From the NCBI GenBank assembly GCA_001598975.1, contig BBXU01001093.1, forward strand, positions 1 to 64,000: a stretch of DNA of 64,000 nt, given 5' to 3'. A program made the position numbers and the translations under genes. This stretch comes from Parachlorella kessleri (Eukaryota > Chlorophyta > Trebouxiophyceae > Chlorellales > Chlorellaceae). A model generated the notes under the pieces. It was not told where the DNA came from. It saw only the letters and a list, made by a program, of their open reading frames with translations, and ran no database searches. Positions 13,275 through 34,584 of this stretch are shown one piece after another (position 1 is the stretch's first letter; each line of letters opens with the position of its first letter).

Positions 13275-16025
13275 GGTACGACTCTTTTGGCTGGCGAGAC
13301 CTGCATGCAGCAGCATTGCTTGCAGTTTGCTCAAAGGGGGGGAGAAGAACAGAGACCAGGTGGGTGTTTGACTTACAGGCAATGGGGCTTAGGTAGGGAA
13401 CGTTTATATCTCTGGTAAGCTGAACCCTGGGCAAAAAGACTCGTTTGCATCGTCATTCTTCCACAATCAATCCCACATCCCTTGCTGTCTAGTGCGACCC
13501 AACCCCAGCGGCTCCAGGACGAGTCCGTACAGCTTCTGCATGCTTATCGAAGGATCGGACGCCCAAATGCCGCAGGGAGTCTTGGCGCAGGTCCGATATG
13601 ACGTGGCGGCATACGTGACGTGGCGGCACCGGCGTTTGCAAAGAGCCCGCTACTCCCACCGAATATGTATCCGATCCAAGTTGGAAACTCGCAGACGCCG
13701 TCCTTACAAGACATGAAACTCATCACAGTTGCCACTTGTGATCCTCGGACTGCACCCTCTAGAGGCCTCTTAGGCTCGTCTGCCGAAACTATCCTATATC
13801 AGCCTTTTAGTTGCTCAGGCAGCGCCAGCTCGTCCGTGCCCCTGGCACCAGCAAGGTAATAAACCTATAACCTCACCCAATAATGTCTTTTGCTGCAGAT
13901 CGCGCAGCACTTCACTCTGACCCAAACTGACTGAGGTAAGACTCAGGCAGGCAAGTCTTGGTCGTGCAGCAAGAAAATTGCTGGTAAGCATCTGTAGCAA
14001 CTCTCTGCCCTGAAGGGCCCCGGCAGGGGCAGCACACTTGCGGGAGCGGCAGGGGCAGGGGCAGCGGCAGGGGCGGCATGCCACCCTCCCTCGCAGCTTG
14101 CAATGCCAAAAGGGGCGTGTCGGGTGAGCAAAATACCGCCCTCCTCAGAAGTCCCCAAAGTCTAGTACTTCTTTGGTAAGGGTTCTCTTTCCTTCTGCCA
14201 CTAATTTACGTTGAGGGAGCCGTCCATGCCGCGCTTGCACACACGGTTGTATAGGCTGAGCTGCGTGTCGGGGAGCCAGCAGCTTGAAGCATGGGTCCAC
14301 CAACCACCACTATCTGCATTGCCCCTCCACCCGACTTACTCTGCCTTGGACCATGCGGCCAATACCGCACCCACAGCAAAGTTGAAAACTGCTCTTTCTC
14401 ACCCCCTCACCCACCGCGTGAAAAATCAGCCTCCTGGAGAGCCTTGGGTTTTGACTGTGCTGTTTGAGCCCAGCCTGGTGACGGTGCTCTCTACCCTGCA
14501 GCACATGGGTTTGTGTTTTGGGCCCCAGCTGGAACATGCAGCGCTGGTCAAAAGCCGTGCGCTCGCTGCTGACACGTCAGAGGAGGGGTATGGCAGCAAC
14601 GTACCCAACAGCACTCCCTCAAGGTCGGAAAGACAAGCAACAACCGGGGGGTCCCCAGCGGAATGGGTTCAAGGCCGGTTTGGCGTCATGGAGCTGTTGC
14701 TTTACAGGCACGAAAGTACTGCTGCCGCCACAGCTTCGAGGCAAACAAGCACAGACCCACCCTGAGCCCATGCCATTAGAAAGATCCATGTTGCTATCTC
14801 AAGCTGCATGGAGCGATGTCCGAGCAGGCAGTGCTCCAACTGCCCCCCTCACCTTGACGGTTGGTAGTGTTCCACTGGCTTGAGTTGTTTTCCCTGCGCT
14901 TGTGCCCCGTCAGATAGCATGGTAAGGCAGCAGGTATCGAGTCGTGATGGGCTTTCAGGTGTGGCAATGCCGTGACGGTCCTGCAGGGGGCTGCGCAACA
15001 GGCAACTTTTCCCGCCAAAGCGGGCATGACGCTCCTGTGTGACACCCCACCATCAGGTCCCATGTGACTGGATTTCTGCTCATCTCGTACCTGTCTATGA
15101 TTGTACGTGATTCCTGCTCTGCAGTGAGTGAGACTCCTGCCTTGTCCTCCGCATAAGAGGGCATTTTTCAGCCAAGCACACCAGGTCCATGGGGCACATC
15201 ATGGGGCCTCATGCATGGGGTGCCCATGAGGGTACTACTCTCTAGAAGAGAAAGCAATAAAACATTGCTAACAGCCGTTAATCCTCCATGGCACAGGAGC
15301 CAGGACTTGCGCTCTCTGCAAAACTTACTATGTAGAGGCCTACAACACCGAGCAAAAAGCAGGACCTCAATCACCAGCCTGCATGAACCTTCCAACTGTC
15401 CTAGACACATGGGTGCTTCCCACCATGGTCACATACCAAAGCACACAGCAACGGGAAAGTGATTGGACTTGGGCAAGCAGTGCACAGCATTCACGGACAG
15501 TCGATACCTGCCCTATAATGATCTGTGTCAGCGAACAAGTGCAGACACCTTCCATAGCTCATACAGCGCTTAATAACACCGTCTACTCTACAGTTATCGG
15601 CCACAAGCTTGAAAAACAAGACAGAATATTTACGGCTTGCTCCACTGCCGCCTGCTGGCAAGACATCTGTCACACAGGGGAATGCCTTCGCAGTGGTGCG
15701 CAACATACCGGAACCATGTGCACCGAGAATTCCTTGGCTGATACCCTGCCTACACCACTGCTACCTCTTATTTGCCTACAATGCATGCAACCCCGGGCCG
15801 TGGACTGGCTGTAAGTCGTGAAGGGCACGGTACTGAAAAGCTACCCAAACCCCAAAGGTAATAGAAGTACAAAGGTGGAATCACGCTGCGGGTCAACAAC
15901 AGACCATCAGAAGCTGCGCTGCCCTGGAGCGGCACGACGGGTCCGAATACAACCCTGCTTTAGCATGCGACTGCCACGTACGCCATCAGGTGTATACTTG
16001 GTGTGCCTGAGCTCTGCTGGGGGCT
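13275..16025. other. Intergenic region between the two AP2 genes
   Basis: About 2.75 kb holding the upstream region of AP2 gene A and the downstream region of AP2 gene B. A TATA-like stretch (TTTATATC) lies near 13404-13411. A 184-codon plus-strand frame at 14211-14765 lacks any recognisable family, codon pattern or splice context and is not called. No other feature was recognised. Confidence 0.4.
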
Positions 16026-19000
16026 TCATTGCCACACCAAAGCGGGCCGCAAACTTGGTGCTGCTCCACAGTCCTTCACCTCGCCGCTGGCCTGCCTTGA
16101 CCGCCCACTGCACTCTATGTGGTGCCAAAACTCCAAGGCAGTTTGGACGCTGGCACCACATAGAAACTCAGCCCCACCATACCTGCCCAGCGGGCAGCAC
16201 AGCAGACATGTGCGGCTCCAGCCCCCTGACTAGGGCCGCACGCTCCCCCAGGTAGTCCTGCTGCTGCTGGGGTGAGCGCAGCAGCACCGTGCCGTTGAGG
16301 GTGTGCTCCAGCCCGCTCTGCCCGCTGCCCACCGGCAGCCATTCAAACAGCCGGCTCTCCTCACTGAAGCTGAGAGTAAGGGACTGCAGGCCACAACGCA
16401 GGCAGCACATTGAGAATTTGGTGCCAAGGTGCCCAGCAACGGATGCCCGTGCTATTTCTGCAAGCCTGGTGCAGCACCAAGCCTACAATGTCAGGTCGCA
16501 GCTACCTCTGAGCGCCCTCTTCCTGCCCAAATTTGGATGCAAGGTAACATACATTTTGCATTCGAGCTACACTCCCGCCACCAGCGGTGCTGCTGCCGTC
16601 ACCAGGTCATCGTGTTCTGCATAAAGCAGGACTGCAGGGCGCACTCACCGGCTCCTCGAGCGGTGAACACTGGGTGCTGCTCAGGTCCCTGCTTAGCAGG
16701 GGCTCCTCCTTGCCCCTGCCATGACTACCCTCCTGCCGTGCCTCGCCTGCTGCCCTATCACAGGAACCAATGCTCCGCCCCATGTGCCTGGCCCCGTCTT
16801 CTTCCTTGCTCTCGCTGTCAGTTTCGCAGCCGTGGGTGTCAGAACCCGAGCAGGACTTGCTTGATGCTGCAGCCCTTTGTCTCTGCTTGTGTAGCAACTG
16901 CAGGAAGGCGGCCCTGTGGCAGCAGAACAGCTGCCACGGCGTTAGTGCCGTCAATTGACAGTCCCTCCGGGGCTGGCTGATGAAGTTAGAACACTAAGGC
17001 CAGAGATGTAATGGAAAACAGCCAGCATGGTGTCCAGACGCTGTCCCTCTGCCGTGCGGCTGCATGTAAAGCTCTGGAGATGTCATGACAAGGGGTCCAC
17101 TGGTGGCACCTCTTCCTGGCATCTATTAGAAACTTGCCCGAAAGGTGACTCCATCATGTCATCGGGTTTGAGCGGTGCCACTTCTAGGCTTTGGTGGCGG
17201 TGCAACTGCCAGGTGGGTGTGACAGGCGCAGCCCGCTCCGCATGATCAGCCTGCAAGCAGAATCAGCAGAATCCATGGGGTACATGCAAAACCACCCACT
17301 TCATAGACCTGCAAGGCTAGATACAGCTGCACTAGTGCAGCATGGCACAGCGTAATTCACAGTCTCCTCGGCCCCACCACCCAGCCGTGACACAAGGCAC
17401 CAGCACCAACGGTGCAAAGGGCATCGGTCGGCTCCGTACAGCAGGTAGGCAAGGCCTTGGGATGCTCATGTACCCGGCTATCCACGGTTGCAACACTTAC
17501 CCTGGGAGTAGCTGGCATGCTGCTGATCCCTGTACGGCACCTGGGCGTGCCAGGCGGTGGCCGCGGGCTTATGGGAGACCCCGACTTTGCGGAAGTGCCA
17601 CCTGCAGGGGGGCAACCACTAATATAGAATGTCAGGCCCCCCGCACCTGTGCATGTACGGTTTGTCCAACGGGTAAGCGTAGCGCCTGCTGTATGAAAAA
17701 GCAGTCCAGCATGCATCATGTCCCTGCCCAGTCACCAGGAGCGAACCAGTGACGGTACAGCAACTGCCTTGATACCTGCAGTGGGCGAGGTGGCCACGCG
17801 CTGCACTGTGGAGGCGGTGTTGATTGACAGCTTCCCAGCGGGGGACTGCAGCGAGCGCTGCCGCCTCTCCGGCCCTGCTCTGCCTGCTGCACGGTTAGGC
17901 TTCTCGACCCTCCCCTGCGGGCACCAGACCGGTCCTGGGGCTTAGTCTTGCTTCTCTATTGGCATCAAGGCTCCAGCTTTCTCTAGACATAATACAAACA
18001 CAGTCCTGGCAGCCGGATAGGGGTCCTGGGGGCGGGTGTGATGCACGAGCCATCATTGCGAAGCCGCTTTCACTGTGCCTGTCTTCTTGAAGCGGGCAAC
18101 TTGCAGCAGTCGTCTAGGGTCCCCTACCCGAGAGGTCCTGTGGGCGCTTGCCGCCGGCTGGAGCTGGAGCACGGGCTGGGCCTTGCTGTACATGCGCAAG
18201 GCTGCTATCACATCATCCTGCAGGAAGCATGGATCCGACCGAGCCTGTCAGAACGTATCACCGAATTACCTTCTTGATTGCCCAGAGGAAGAGATGCTAT
18301 CTTAGGTTGCTTTTTAGAAGCACAGATGGCACTGCATGGCCTACAGGCTCCTGCAGGCTGGTGGGATTTGCTGCTGGGCTCAATAGCTGCGGATTGCAAA
18401 TGTGCACTTGCTGTGTTCAACGCTCAGACTGTTGCTTGCGGATGCACGGCTGTAAAGGCTGGCTTGCTCAGAGCCTTGCAAGCCATCAGTTTCTTTGATA
18501 GATGAAGCAGCCAGTGATTGTCCCGAGGGAGAGGCCACACACTCACGGGAGCGATGCTGGACAAGAGGGGCTGAAGGCTTGCATACTCATCAGCGCCAAA
18601 GTTGAGCGCCTCGCCAGCGCTGTTCTGCTTGCACTTGAGCGCCATGATGTCTAAAAGTAGCAAAGCAGCACACACAGCTCAGCACACAAGGGATGGCCTG
18701 CAACGCTTTCTCTTGAAGCCTGCACTGCCTTGCGATGCATGTAGGGGCTTGTGCGCAAACACCTTGCAGGATGTGTGGCGCAGGCAAGTATGACAGCGTG
18801 GGCAGCGTGCTCACCATGGCTCTTTGCTGCTGCAAGCTCAGACTGGAAGCCGCCCAAGTAAATCTGCACGCACTCAGCCGGGCAGAAGGTATCAGGCAGC
18901 ATCAACCTCAGAACAATTTGCTCGGTCGACTGACGTCAGCACAAACGTGTGCACGGATGTAGGCGACAAATACACAAAGTGAGGGAACAGCTCCTGAGCA

Positions 19001-20020
19001 CCGTACGCATGGCATCTGCTGTGGTGCAACAGCCTTGGTGTGCATTCTTCACCTGCTTCTTGTCGCGCCAGATGTGGGCTTCGTACCGCTGCGTGCGCCT
19101 GTTGCAAAGTAGGAGGCGGATGTTGCTAACGTCTTGGTGTTGTGCACAGATCATGCTAGCAAAGCATCAGTAGCAAGCAGCACCCCTGGCAAAAACAAGA
19201 CGGAAGACAGACTATAAGCAACAACGGCTTGTGCTACTCCCAAACATCCGAGAAGTTACTGAGCACTTGAAGCCAGAGCCAACGCCACCATGCAGCAAGG
19301 CAACCCACTGAGGCTCACATGGTGCAACTCACTTGTGGCGGGTGACACCTCGGAAGCGACCATTCCTCTTGTTGCTCAACCTCTCCTCCAAAGCTGCAAG
19401 CGAGGCCTCGCACACTGCATAGTATTCTTGTGCAGGGGTCATACTATGCTTGCTGGGCCCATACCTGCCTATCAAGCCGAAGAACTGCCCACACGCTGCA
19501 GGCACCCTTCAAAGACATTGTCTGCCGCTAGAACACTCCAACCATATGTCCCTCAGGATGCTTGTCACCATCCCACAACCTGATGTTCGAGTTGCACGGC
19601 ACAGGGAAACCCACATTGCTCATTGCTCACAGCCACTGCACAGCCCGTGACCTTCACCCGGCCGCAGCGCTCACCTAGGTCTTCATCCAGCACATCTCTC
19701 AATGCTGCAGAGAAGCGCTGCCGCATGCCGGCTGCCGCTGCCACAAGCTGGTGGTTCTGTTCTGAGGGCACAGAGTTGGCTCTTGCCCGCCCGCCCAGCG
19801 CTGGCGCCCCTGCCGGGCGGCCCGCAGCTCTGGCTCTTTGTCCTGCACTTCTGCTGCCGTTGCCACCGCTGTGGGCCAGCCTGGCTGCCGGTGATCGAGC
19901 AGGCTGCTGCTGCTTTGGCATGACAATACCAGACGTCCAGTCCGCCGGCTGACATGGCATGGGCAACTGCACTAGCTCTTCTGCACTCTCCGCCGTCGAA
20001 TCTGCCGCTCGCATGATCAT
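16026..20020 (-). CDS. AP2-domain transcription factor, paralogue B
   Basis: Eleven exons give about 490 residues with phases closed: 19675-20020, 19333-19414, 19053-19098, 18815-18863, 18547-18650, 18128-18217, 17776-17914, 17501-17601, 16649-16897, 16183-16383 and 16026-16091. The last small exon is the least certain. The AP2 domain reads GRFRGVTRHK, then RTQRYEAHIWRDKKQ, then IYLGGFQSELAAAKSHDIMA. AP2 exons 3 and 4 are exactly as long as in paralogue A (46 and 49 nt) with the same phases. One B exon (104 nt) corresponds to two in A (36 and 65 nt), so an intron was gained in A or lost in B. Exon 10 repeats the shared block (ESRLFEWLPV, SGLEHT, GTVLLRSPQ). An N-terminal motif is also shared: GMRQRFSAALRD in B against GTVRQQFASALER in A. 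The start could lie slightly further upstream. Nuclear regulator, targets unknown. Confidence 0.8.
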
Positions 20021-22100
20021 GCGGCGCCCCTGGTTGCTTGTTGCTGGCTCACTGGCTTGTATATGGGGCGCTGCAAGGGAACGGCATGCCCTTCACAGGG
20101 TGTTTCTGCCAGGGTGCAAGGCAATGCAGCTACCTCACCCTTAAAACGACACTACCAAACACTGCAAGAGAGGGTCATAGCCTCTGAAACCACGGTCAGA
20201 CAAGTACGTGATACTTAGGGAGCACGTCAGTTTCTTCGATTCTCAATGAAGAGTTTCCAAAAGACTTGCCACCTGAACTGCCGTGTGACAGCAAGCGCGT
20301 CCCATGCACCCGTGCTGGTAATTCTTTCAATGGTCCTTTCCCAGCTTCTCATGAAGTCATGGAGGCCTACCTGGCTCTGTCCTCCCTGCTCTCTCGAGCA
20401 CGTTACAACTTGAAAGGACTTAAGCCCCTCGCGCCTTGAGTGGAGAGAGAGACACCGCCCTTTCCAACTCCATTCACCCATGCAGTGACTTTCCAGGAGA
20501 AATCGTTTCACCCTGGGGTGTTCACGTTATGTTCCCTGCATTTTGCACTCTTGCCAAAAATGCCTGCAGGACCAGCTTCTTGCCCCGTCAGCATTTCATG
20601 GGCAGCAGACCCATGAGGAGAGCCCCCAAGCGCTGAAGAATGGCATAAGCTAACCTTTTCCATTCACTGTATTTAGCATAGGTGGCAGGTACTGCAAACA
20701 GGAAGTGATAGCTGGGCTGGACTGACAGGTCCAATCACGGTATGCCCGAAGCCCGAAGCAAGGAGAAGTAGCAGGGGAGGTGCGAGGCTGGGCTCAATTA
20801 TTGTGCTGCATGGAAGCTCTCGGGGAACCAAAGCTGTCTGTGCTATCAGCATCCGCATCATCATAAATGGCTGATTGTACTCCTGGGACAATTGGTGCAA
20901 TGTGTACACCGGTACACAATACATAGCATGGTCTCCATGCCTCTCCCCAAAGTTTTGTTCACCCTATACCCAGGACTGTGCAAACCCCATGGGCTGTGTC
21001 CCCTGGGACCCTTGCAAGGCTGTGTGGGATGCTCGCCACAATGACGAGTCGTGCAGACAAATAGGGGTCAAGCGCCCCACGTTAGTACTCCGGCAAGCCC
21101 AAGAGCATAGCTGCATCGTCCCCTGTCACTTCAGTTCGCCTTCAACTCTGTTCGCACGACCAGCATCCTGAGCAGTTATCCAGCTTTAGTATAGGCCACA
21201 GAAAGCCCTCTCTATTGTGCCACATACAATGCAACTACCTCCTGAGGCCCTAGGGCGAGCAGTCCTCCCCTCCCACCTGTGGAAGTCCTTGAAGGCAAGC
21301 ACGCGACAGAGGAGCACTGCCCCTACTACCTGTCATACCTTTTAGTAGTAGTTGTTTGCGCAGGGCCCTAAGCGTACAGCAGGTACCCTCAAAGAGGCTG
21401 CGCAGCACACCTGCCCTTGGCGAGAAGGCCCCTTGCAAAGACCAGTCTATTCTGCCGTAAGCTTACCCCCGGGAAATGCCGGGGCAAGGCACAAGGTGCA
21501 GTGCCGTGGCCATGGCGTCCACCCTGGTGCGCTCCCACAGCCGTGCTGTCCCACGCCCAGACCACCTAACTGCTCCTATCAGGTAGCCTCCCAGGCTTGC
21601 ACCTTCCAGTCATCAGCTGAGGGGTGCAGCACACCCCCCAAGCCTCAGGGCTGCTGGCCAGTGCTACTACTGCTGGCCGGCTGTAGGCTGCAATAGTGAG
21701 TATGGAAAATGTTATTACACGCTAATCCACGCAAACAGTCAAGCACCAGAGCTGCATGCATCACCACATGCCTGTTGGAAAAGTGGTTCAACATACAAGC
21801 TATCTCAGTAAGGAGGCAGGCCACCCAAACGCATCACAGGAGCGAAGAGCATCTGAAAAGAGACCTTTGGGTGTGCTCCCGCCGCATGCTGGGATTAGGG
21901 TTTGGGGAAACGCAGTGGGGACTCAGCACGATATACCTCTCCGGACGGCCCTCACCTGTCCTTCACCCCTGCTGTGTCACACAGCAAATCTCACTCTCAC
22001 CCCCGTGTGCAGTCCCAGGACTCACACACTTGCTGCGGCTGCCGTAAGCCGCACTCATCGACTCGCCCCTGTTGGCTGCTGAGTCTTAAGGCCGGCCAAC
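20021..22100. other. Intergenic region upstream of AP2 gene B and eEF2
   Basis: About 2.1 kb between two divergently transcribed starts. One reverse-oriented copy of the CTGTTCGCA/ACCTGCCACC-type repeat, slightly diverged, lies at 20681-20701 and its similarity extends to about 20735. I see no supported gene. The part next to 22100 should contain the eEF2 promoter and 5' UTR. Confidence 0.45.
20681..20701 (-). repeat. Dispersed CTGTTCGCA-type repeat, copy b
   Basis: Reverse-oriented and slightly diverged (TGTTTGCA). Together with copy d it shares a longer flank containing AGCTGGGCTGG and GGACTGACAG. Confidence 0.45.
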
Positions 22101-30932
<8,832 letters not shown>

Positions 30933-31214
30933 GCTCAACGCAAGGCAGCAGCAACAGCAGCAGCAGCAGAGAGCTTGGGCCGGTTTTCAATCTTTTGCAG
31001 GCAGAGTGGTGCCTTGTGCGGTCATTGGGTGGCAGCATGGCAGGGTGCAGCCCTAGCAATTGTGCCTAACAGCTTGGGTTGGTTAACAGCCTCGGTTGGG
31101 GAAACCTTGAGCGGGCAGGGTGTGGGTGGGGCTTGAAGTGCAGGCCTTTTGTGAGTTGCCCTGGTTGTGAACTGACAGGGGGCAAGCACAGGGTGTGCAG
31201 CCGCCTTCCAGTGA

Positions 31215-31219
31215 TGTAA
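31215..31219 (+). terminator. Candidate TGTAA polyadenylation signal of eEF2
   Basis: TGTAA is the established poly(A) signal of many green algae. This one lies 283 nt after the eEF2 stop codon. Cleavage would be expected a little downstream. The assignment rests on position and motif only. Confidence 0.45.
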
Positions 31220-31340
31220 TACAGACTCTACGGCGCGTTTAGTTGAACAGGCTGGAAAGCTGTGCCACGCTTTGACATGAGCGAACTCAGGCATGCGCAT
31301 TTTGCAACCAGTCCTGTTCGTAAAGCTCAACTCTCTCTCC

Positions 31341-31361
31341 CTGTTCGCATCACCTGCCACC
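31341..31361 (+). repeat. Dispersed CTGTTCGCA-type repeat, copy c
   Basis: Between the eEF2 and RPA43 3' ends. CTCTCTCTCC precedes the core. Confidence 0.5.
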
Positions 31362-31774
31362 CTTGCTATTTAGAAAGTCAGCTGTCTCACCAAAATGCAG
31401 AAGCTGGATGTGCACGCTGTATAGCCGAGGAATGCCTGCTACCTATCATCTGTTGCCTACCTGCCGTGGTTAGCGAGTTTCTGTACTATGGAAATAGCAA
31501 TTTGCCCCTTGGCTGCCAGGAGATGAGTGGCAGCGTGCTGTCAAAACGTCTTAGACAAAGAGTCAGGTTCGCATGTTTGACTTCGCACCCCTGGCCTTGC
31601 ACAAAAGCCTCAAGTGTGAGAGTCAAGTAGGATCAGGCGGTGCACAAGGAGAAGGGTAGGCGAGCCAGGATAAGTTTGAAATGGAAACCTCCAGGGGAGA
31701 CTTGTCACTCCGGCTCAGAAGCACACCAGCCAGCCACCACTTCCCTTATGTACGGTGGAACTGCTGCTGGCTGC

Positions 31775-32252
31775 TCACTGCACATCTGCCTTCTTCCTTC
31801 TCTTCTTCTTCTTGCCAGCTGAGGCACCCGCAGCATCTGGACCTGGTGCGGCAGCTGAGGGTGTGGTGCTGCCCAAAGTGGGTGCCTTGCGCTTCTTTGC
31901 CTTCTTGCCCACAGTCGCGGCGGCCGTCCCATCCGCCTCAGCGCGCCCAAGTCCATCTGCTAGTGTGGCTGCTGCCTCGCCCTTGCCCAGACTGCCATTG
32001 GTGGCTGTATCAGGCCGTGGGAGCTGCTCCTGACTGCTCACTTGTGCTGGATGCGCTGCAAGCTTGCTAAGCTTTTCGGCCGACTTCTTGGATTTGCCTG
32101 CATCTGACGGCTGCTGCTGCTGCTGCTCCGGCTGTTGTTGTTGCTGCTGCTGCTCGGGTGGCTGTGCCGCTGCATGACCACCATTTACTAGAGGCGCTGG
32201 TGCATGGCTTGGCCGTGCTTTGGATAGCCGCTGCTTCTCCATGCCGCTCACC

Positions 32253-32284
<32 letters not shown>

Positions 32285-34215
32285 ACTTTTTTGGACAAGT
32301 TGCTGCTCATGCTGCGCTGCTGACACGCTTGCCGCATTTAATCTGTCTCTTGCCCAATTTTTCTTCTTCTCTGCAGCTCCAACACATATGACCAGCAAGA
32401 AGTTAGCGCCTGGTGACATGTATGCAGCAATTCCTGTGGCACAGCGGGGAAGAACAGCCACGTCATAGCTCTTGGGAACCTCTACATCAGTGTTGGAGAG
32501 GCAGAACAGTGCACCCCCAAGCCTGACTCGACTTCAAACAGAGCTCCCCTCCCTGGCTGCTAATCAACCTGACTTAGCAAGGTGCTCGCCCACACCTGAC
32601 TTGGCTGCTTTTGTGGCCCTGCTGGTGAGCCCTGCACTAGCGAAGCCCTGCGCCCCAGTGTCGCTGCTACGCAGGTCGCCCACAAGACTCACGTAACCGC
32701 CCAACAGTTGCACCCTGCACGTAATCAGGCATTTTACAGAGGCTTCATTGGGGTCGGGGGACCTGTGTTGGTGGCAATTGCGGACTTACCTGCCAGAGCA
32801 CACTGCGAGTAGGAATGTGTAGCTCACGGGACTATGGTCTGCCTAACCGTCTGCTGTCGCCGCAGTATGCAAAGCAAATCGGGCTGAGCAAAGACAGTAG
32901 AAGGTGGGCTAGCACCTAAGGCAGCAAGTCCAATGTAGCGGGAAGGCAGAAAAAGTCTCATATGCTCCGCCTGGCTCCGTTCCAAGGACTCACTCTGCTA
33001 GTCTGAAGTACACCTGTGTTCCAACTTCAATCACGTGGGTGGGGTTGCTCTGAGAGCGCCAGCAGGACTCCTGCAGCCAAGCAGGCCGGGACTTCAGCAA
33101 CAATCACACTCGCCCCGAACAAGCCCAAGCTCGCCAATATCCACTACAACAACACGCTCTATAGGGCCTGTGATCGAAAGCACTCGATAGACACTCCAGA
33201 TAGATGCGGTGCACACATGGGGATTGCGATCCAGGTCCATAGGCATGCTCCAGCATCCTTAAGTCAAACGCTTTACCCCTCCTTGATGCAATCCTTATAA
33301 ATGGCAGCCGTCGGTCTGAGTTAGGCTTCGTAAAGGCCAACGGCTGAGGATGTACAACCGTGCGGGCTGGCAACCCCACCTTCCACTGAGCTCTCCAGCC
33401 TGCATGTGCTCACCAGGAAACGGCAGTGGATGTCTTGCCGCACCCTCTCAGCACCTATGGCTGCATTGATCACCCCCAGCACCAGCAGGCCAATGAAGTC
33501 GGCACCGATCTTGTTTACGGTGCCCACTGCAGCAAGCAGGACAGCACCCTCAGGAGATGATTGGGGCCCGGACGGCATACAGGTGTTTACATGTGCCCTT
33601 GGCTTTCCGCGCCGTAATCAGATACAGCGTGTGAGGCTGTTGCTGCTGACCACCAGCGCTGGTGCATGCCACAGCCCCGATACCACCACCGGGTGGTACA
33701 TGCAGTCTCCTCCAGCGTCCTTGGGCGGCAGTCGTGCTCACCTAGCCGCATCCCGGCCTGAGGCCTGAAGAGAACTGCATCTGCTGCAACCTCCACACGC
33801 ACAAGGGGGAAGTAGGGGTGTATGTGGGCCTGGTGCGTCAGGATGCGTTCACTGCTGTATGACAGCAGGACGCCATCAAGGTCCTCATTGTATCTGCAAG
33901 GTGTGAAGCGGGTCACATTATGGAGAACATACTGGCACTCTGCACCTGCACAGCCACGGTATGCCAGGAACGTGTGGTAACAGCTCTGGCGTAACACAGA
34001 ACTTAGACTGTTTGTCTGCTGCGGGGAACTATCTGGGGGATTCAGGCTTCAGCACTGCAGCCTTCCTTCCCTACCTACCTAAGCAGCAGGGTGTTCAAGT
34101 GCTCCCTAACGCCCTTCTCCACAGAGCTGAGCTTGGAGGGGTGCAGGTCCACTGTGAACTTCACTCTAAGCTTGTGCAGAGCCTTGTCCATCTCGCTGCT
34201 GATACTTCTCTTCAT
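31775..34215 (-). CDS. DNA-directed RNA polymerase I subunit RPA43-like
   Basis: Six exons (34079-34215, 33742-33893, 33414-33526, 32994-33070, 32596-32714, 31775-32370) total 1194 nt, 397 residues, with all phases closing. The Rpb7/RPA43-type core is clear. GVREHLNTLLLR leads into RYNEDLDGVLLSYSSERI. Then come PLVRVEVAADAVLFRP and an S1/OB-type segment, VGTVNKIGADFIGLLVLGVI. THVIEVGTQVYFRLAE and GGYVSLVGDL follow. The subunit forms the Pol I stalk with its partner and takes part in recruiting initiation factors in the nucleolus (family knowledge). The tail from about residue 200 is low complexity. It has poly-Gln runs encoded by CAG/CAA and ends in Lys/Arg clusters (KKAKKRK, KKKKRRKK) that look like nuclear or nucleolar targeting signals. 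The start MKRSISSEMDKALHKL was chosen for phase; an upstream in-frame Met exists but gives an odd extension. Confidence 0.88.
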
Positions 34216-34584
34216 TGGGTCACCGTCGGTGGCAACCCATGCAATATCCCGCCTCCCTGATGAGTTCCTCCTGGTATTTGGAATATACAGGTGCAATACT
34301 TGTGGGTTATATCGCAGCAAGTCTGCAATGATGCAAACCACAACTGCATGCAACAAAGTAGCGCCTCTCGTTTATCTCTTATCAAGTTTCAGGTTGCGCT
34401 CTTGCCATTGTGTGCATGATAGATTAGGAGGCGGTCGCATTGCCACTTCTAGGTGGCCGGCGGGAGGGCTAGCTGCGGCGCCTCTTGAACTGATCAGAGC
34501 TGCTGGTGCCTGCAATTGATGGTTTGACAATTGGAATTCACACATATTTTCAAATCTCTGCAACGCTAGTCTCACACCTACACC
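34216..34584. promoter_or_regulatory. Divergent promoter between RPA43-like and DUF3223 genes
   Basis: 369 bp separate the two opposite start codons. A shared or overlapping promoter is inferred from spacing only; I see no clear core elements. Confidence 0.4.

Larger units (their letters stand above)
30933..31774. other. Convergent intergenic region, eEF2 and RPA43 3' ends
   Basis: 842 bp between two stop codons. It contains a short CAG run just after the eEF2 stop (about 30946-30969), the TGTAA motif at 31215 and a clear copy of the CTGTTCGCA/ACCTGCCACC repeat at 31341-31361. No gene is seen. Confidence 0.5.

Noticed and set aside
14211..14765. 184-codon plus-strand frame between the AP2 genes
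   Set aside because: No recognisable motif, no splice context and composition typical of a chance frame.
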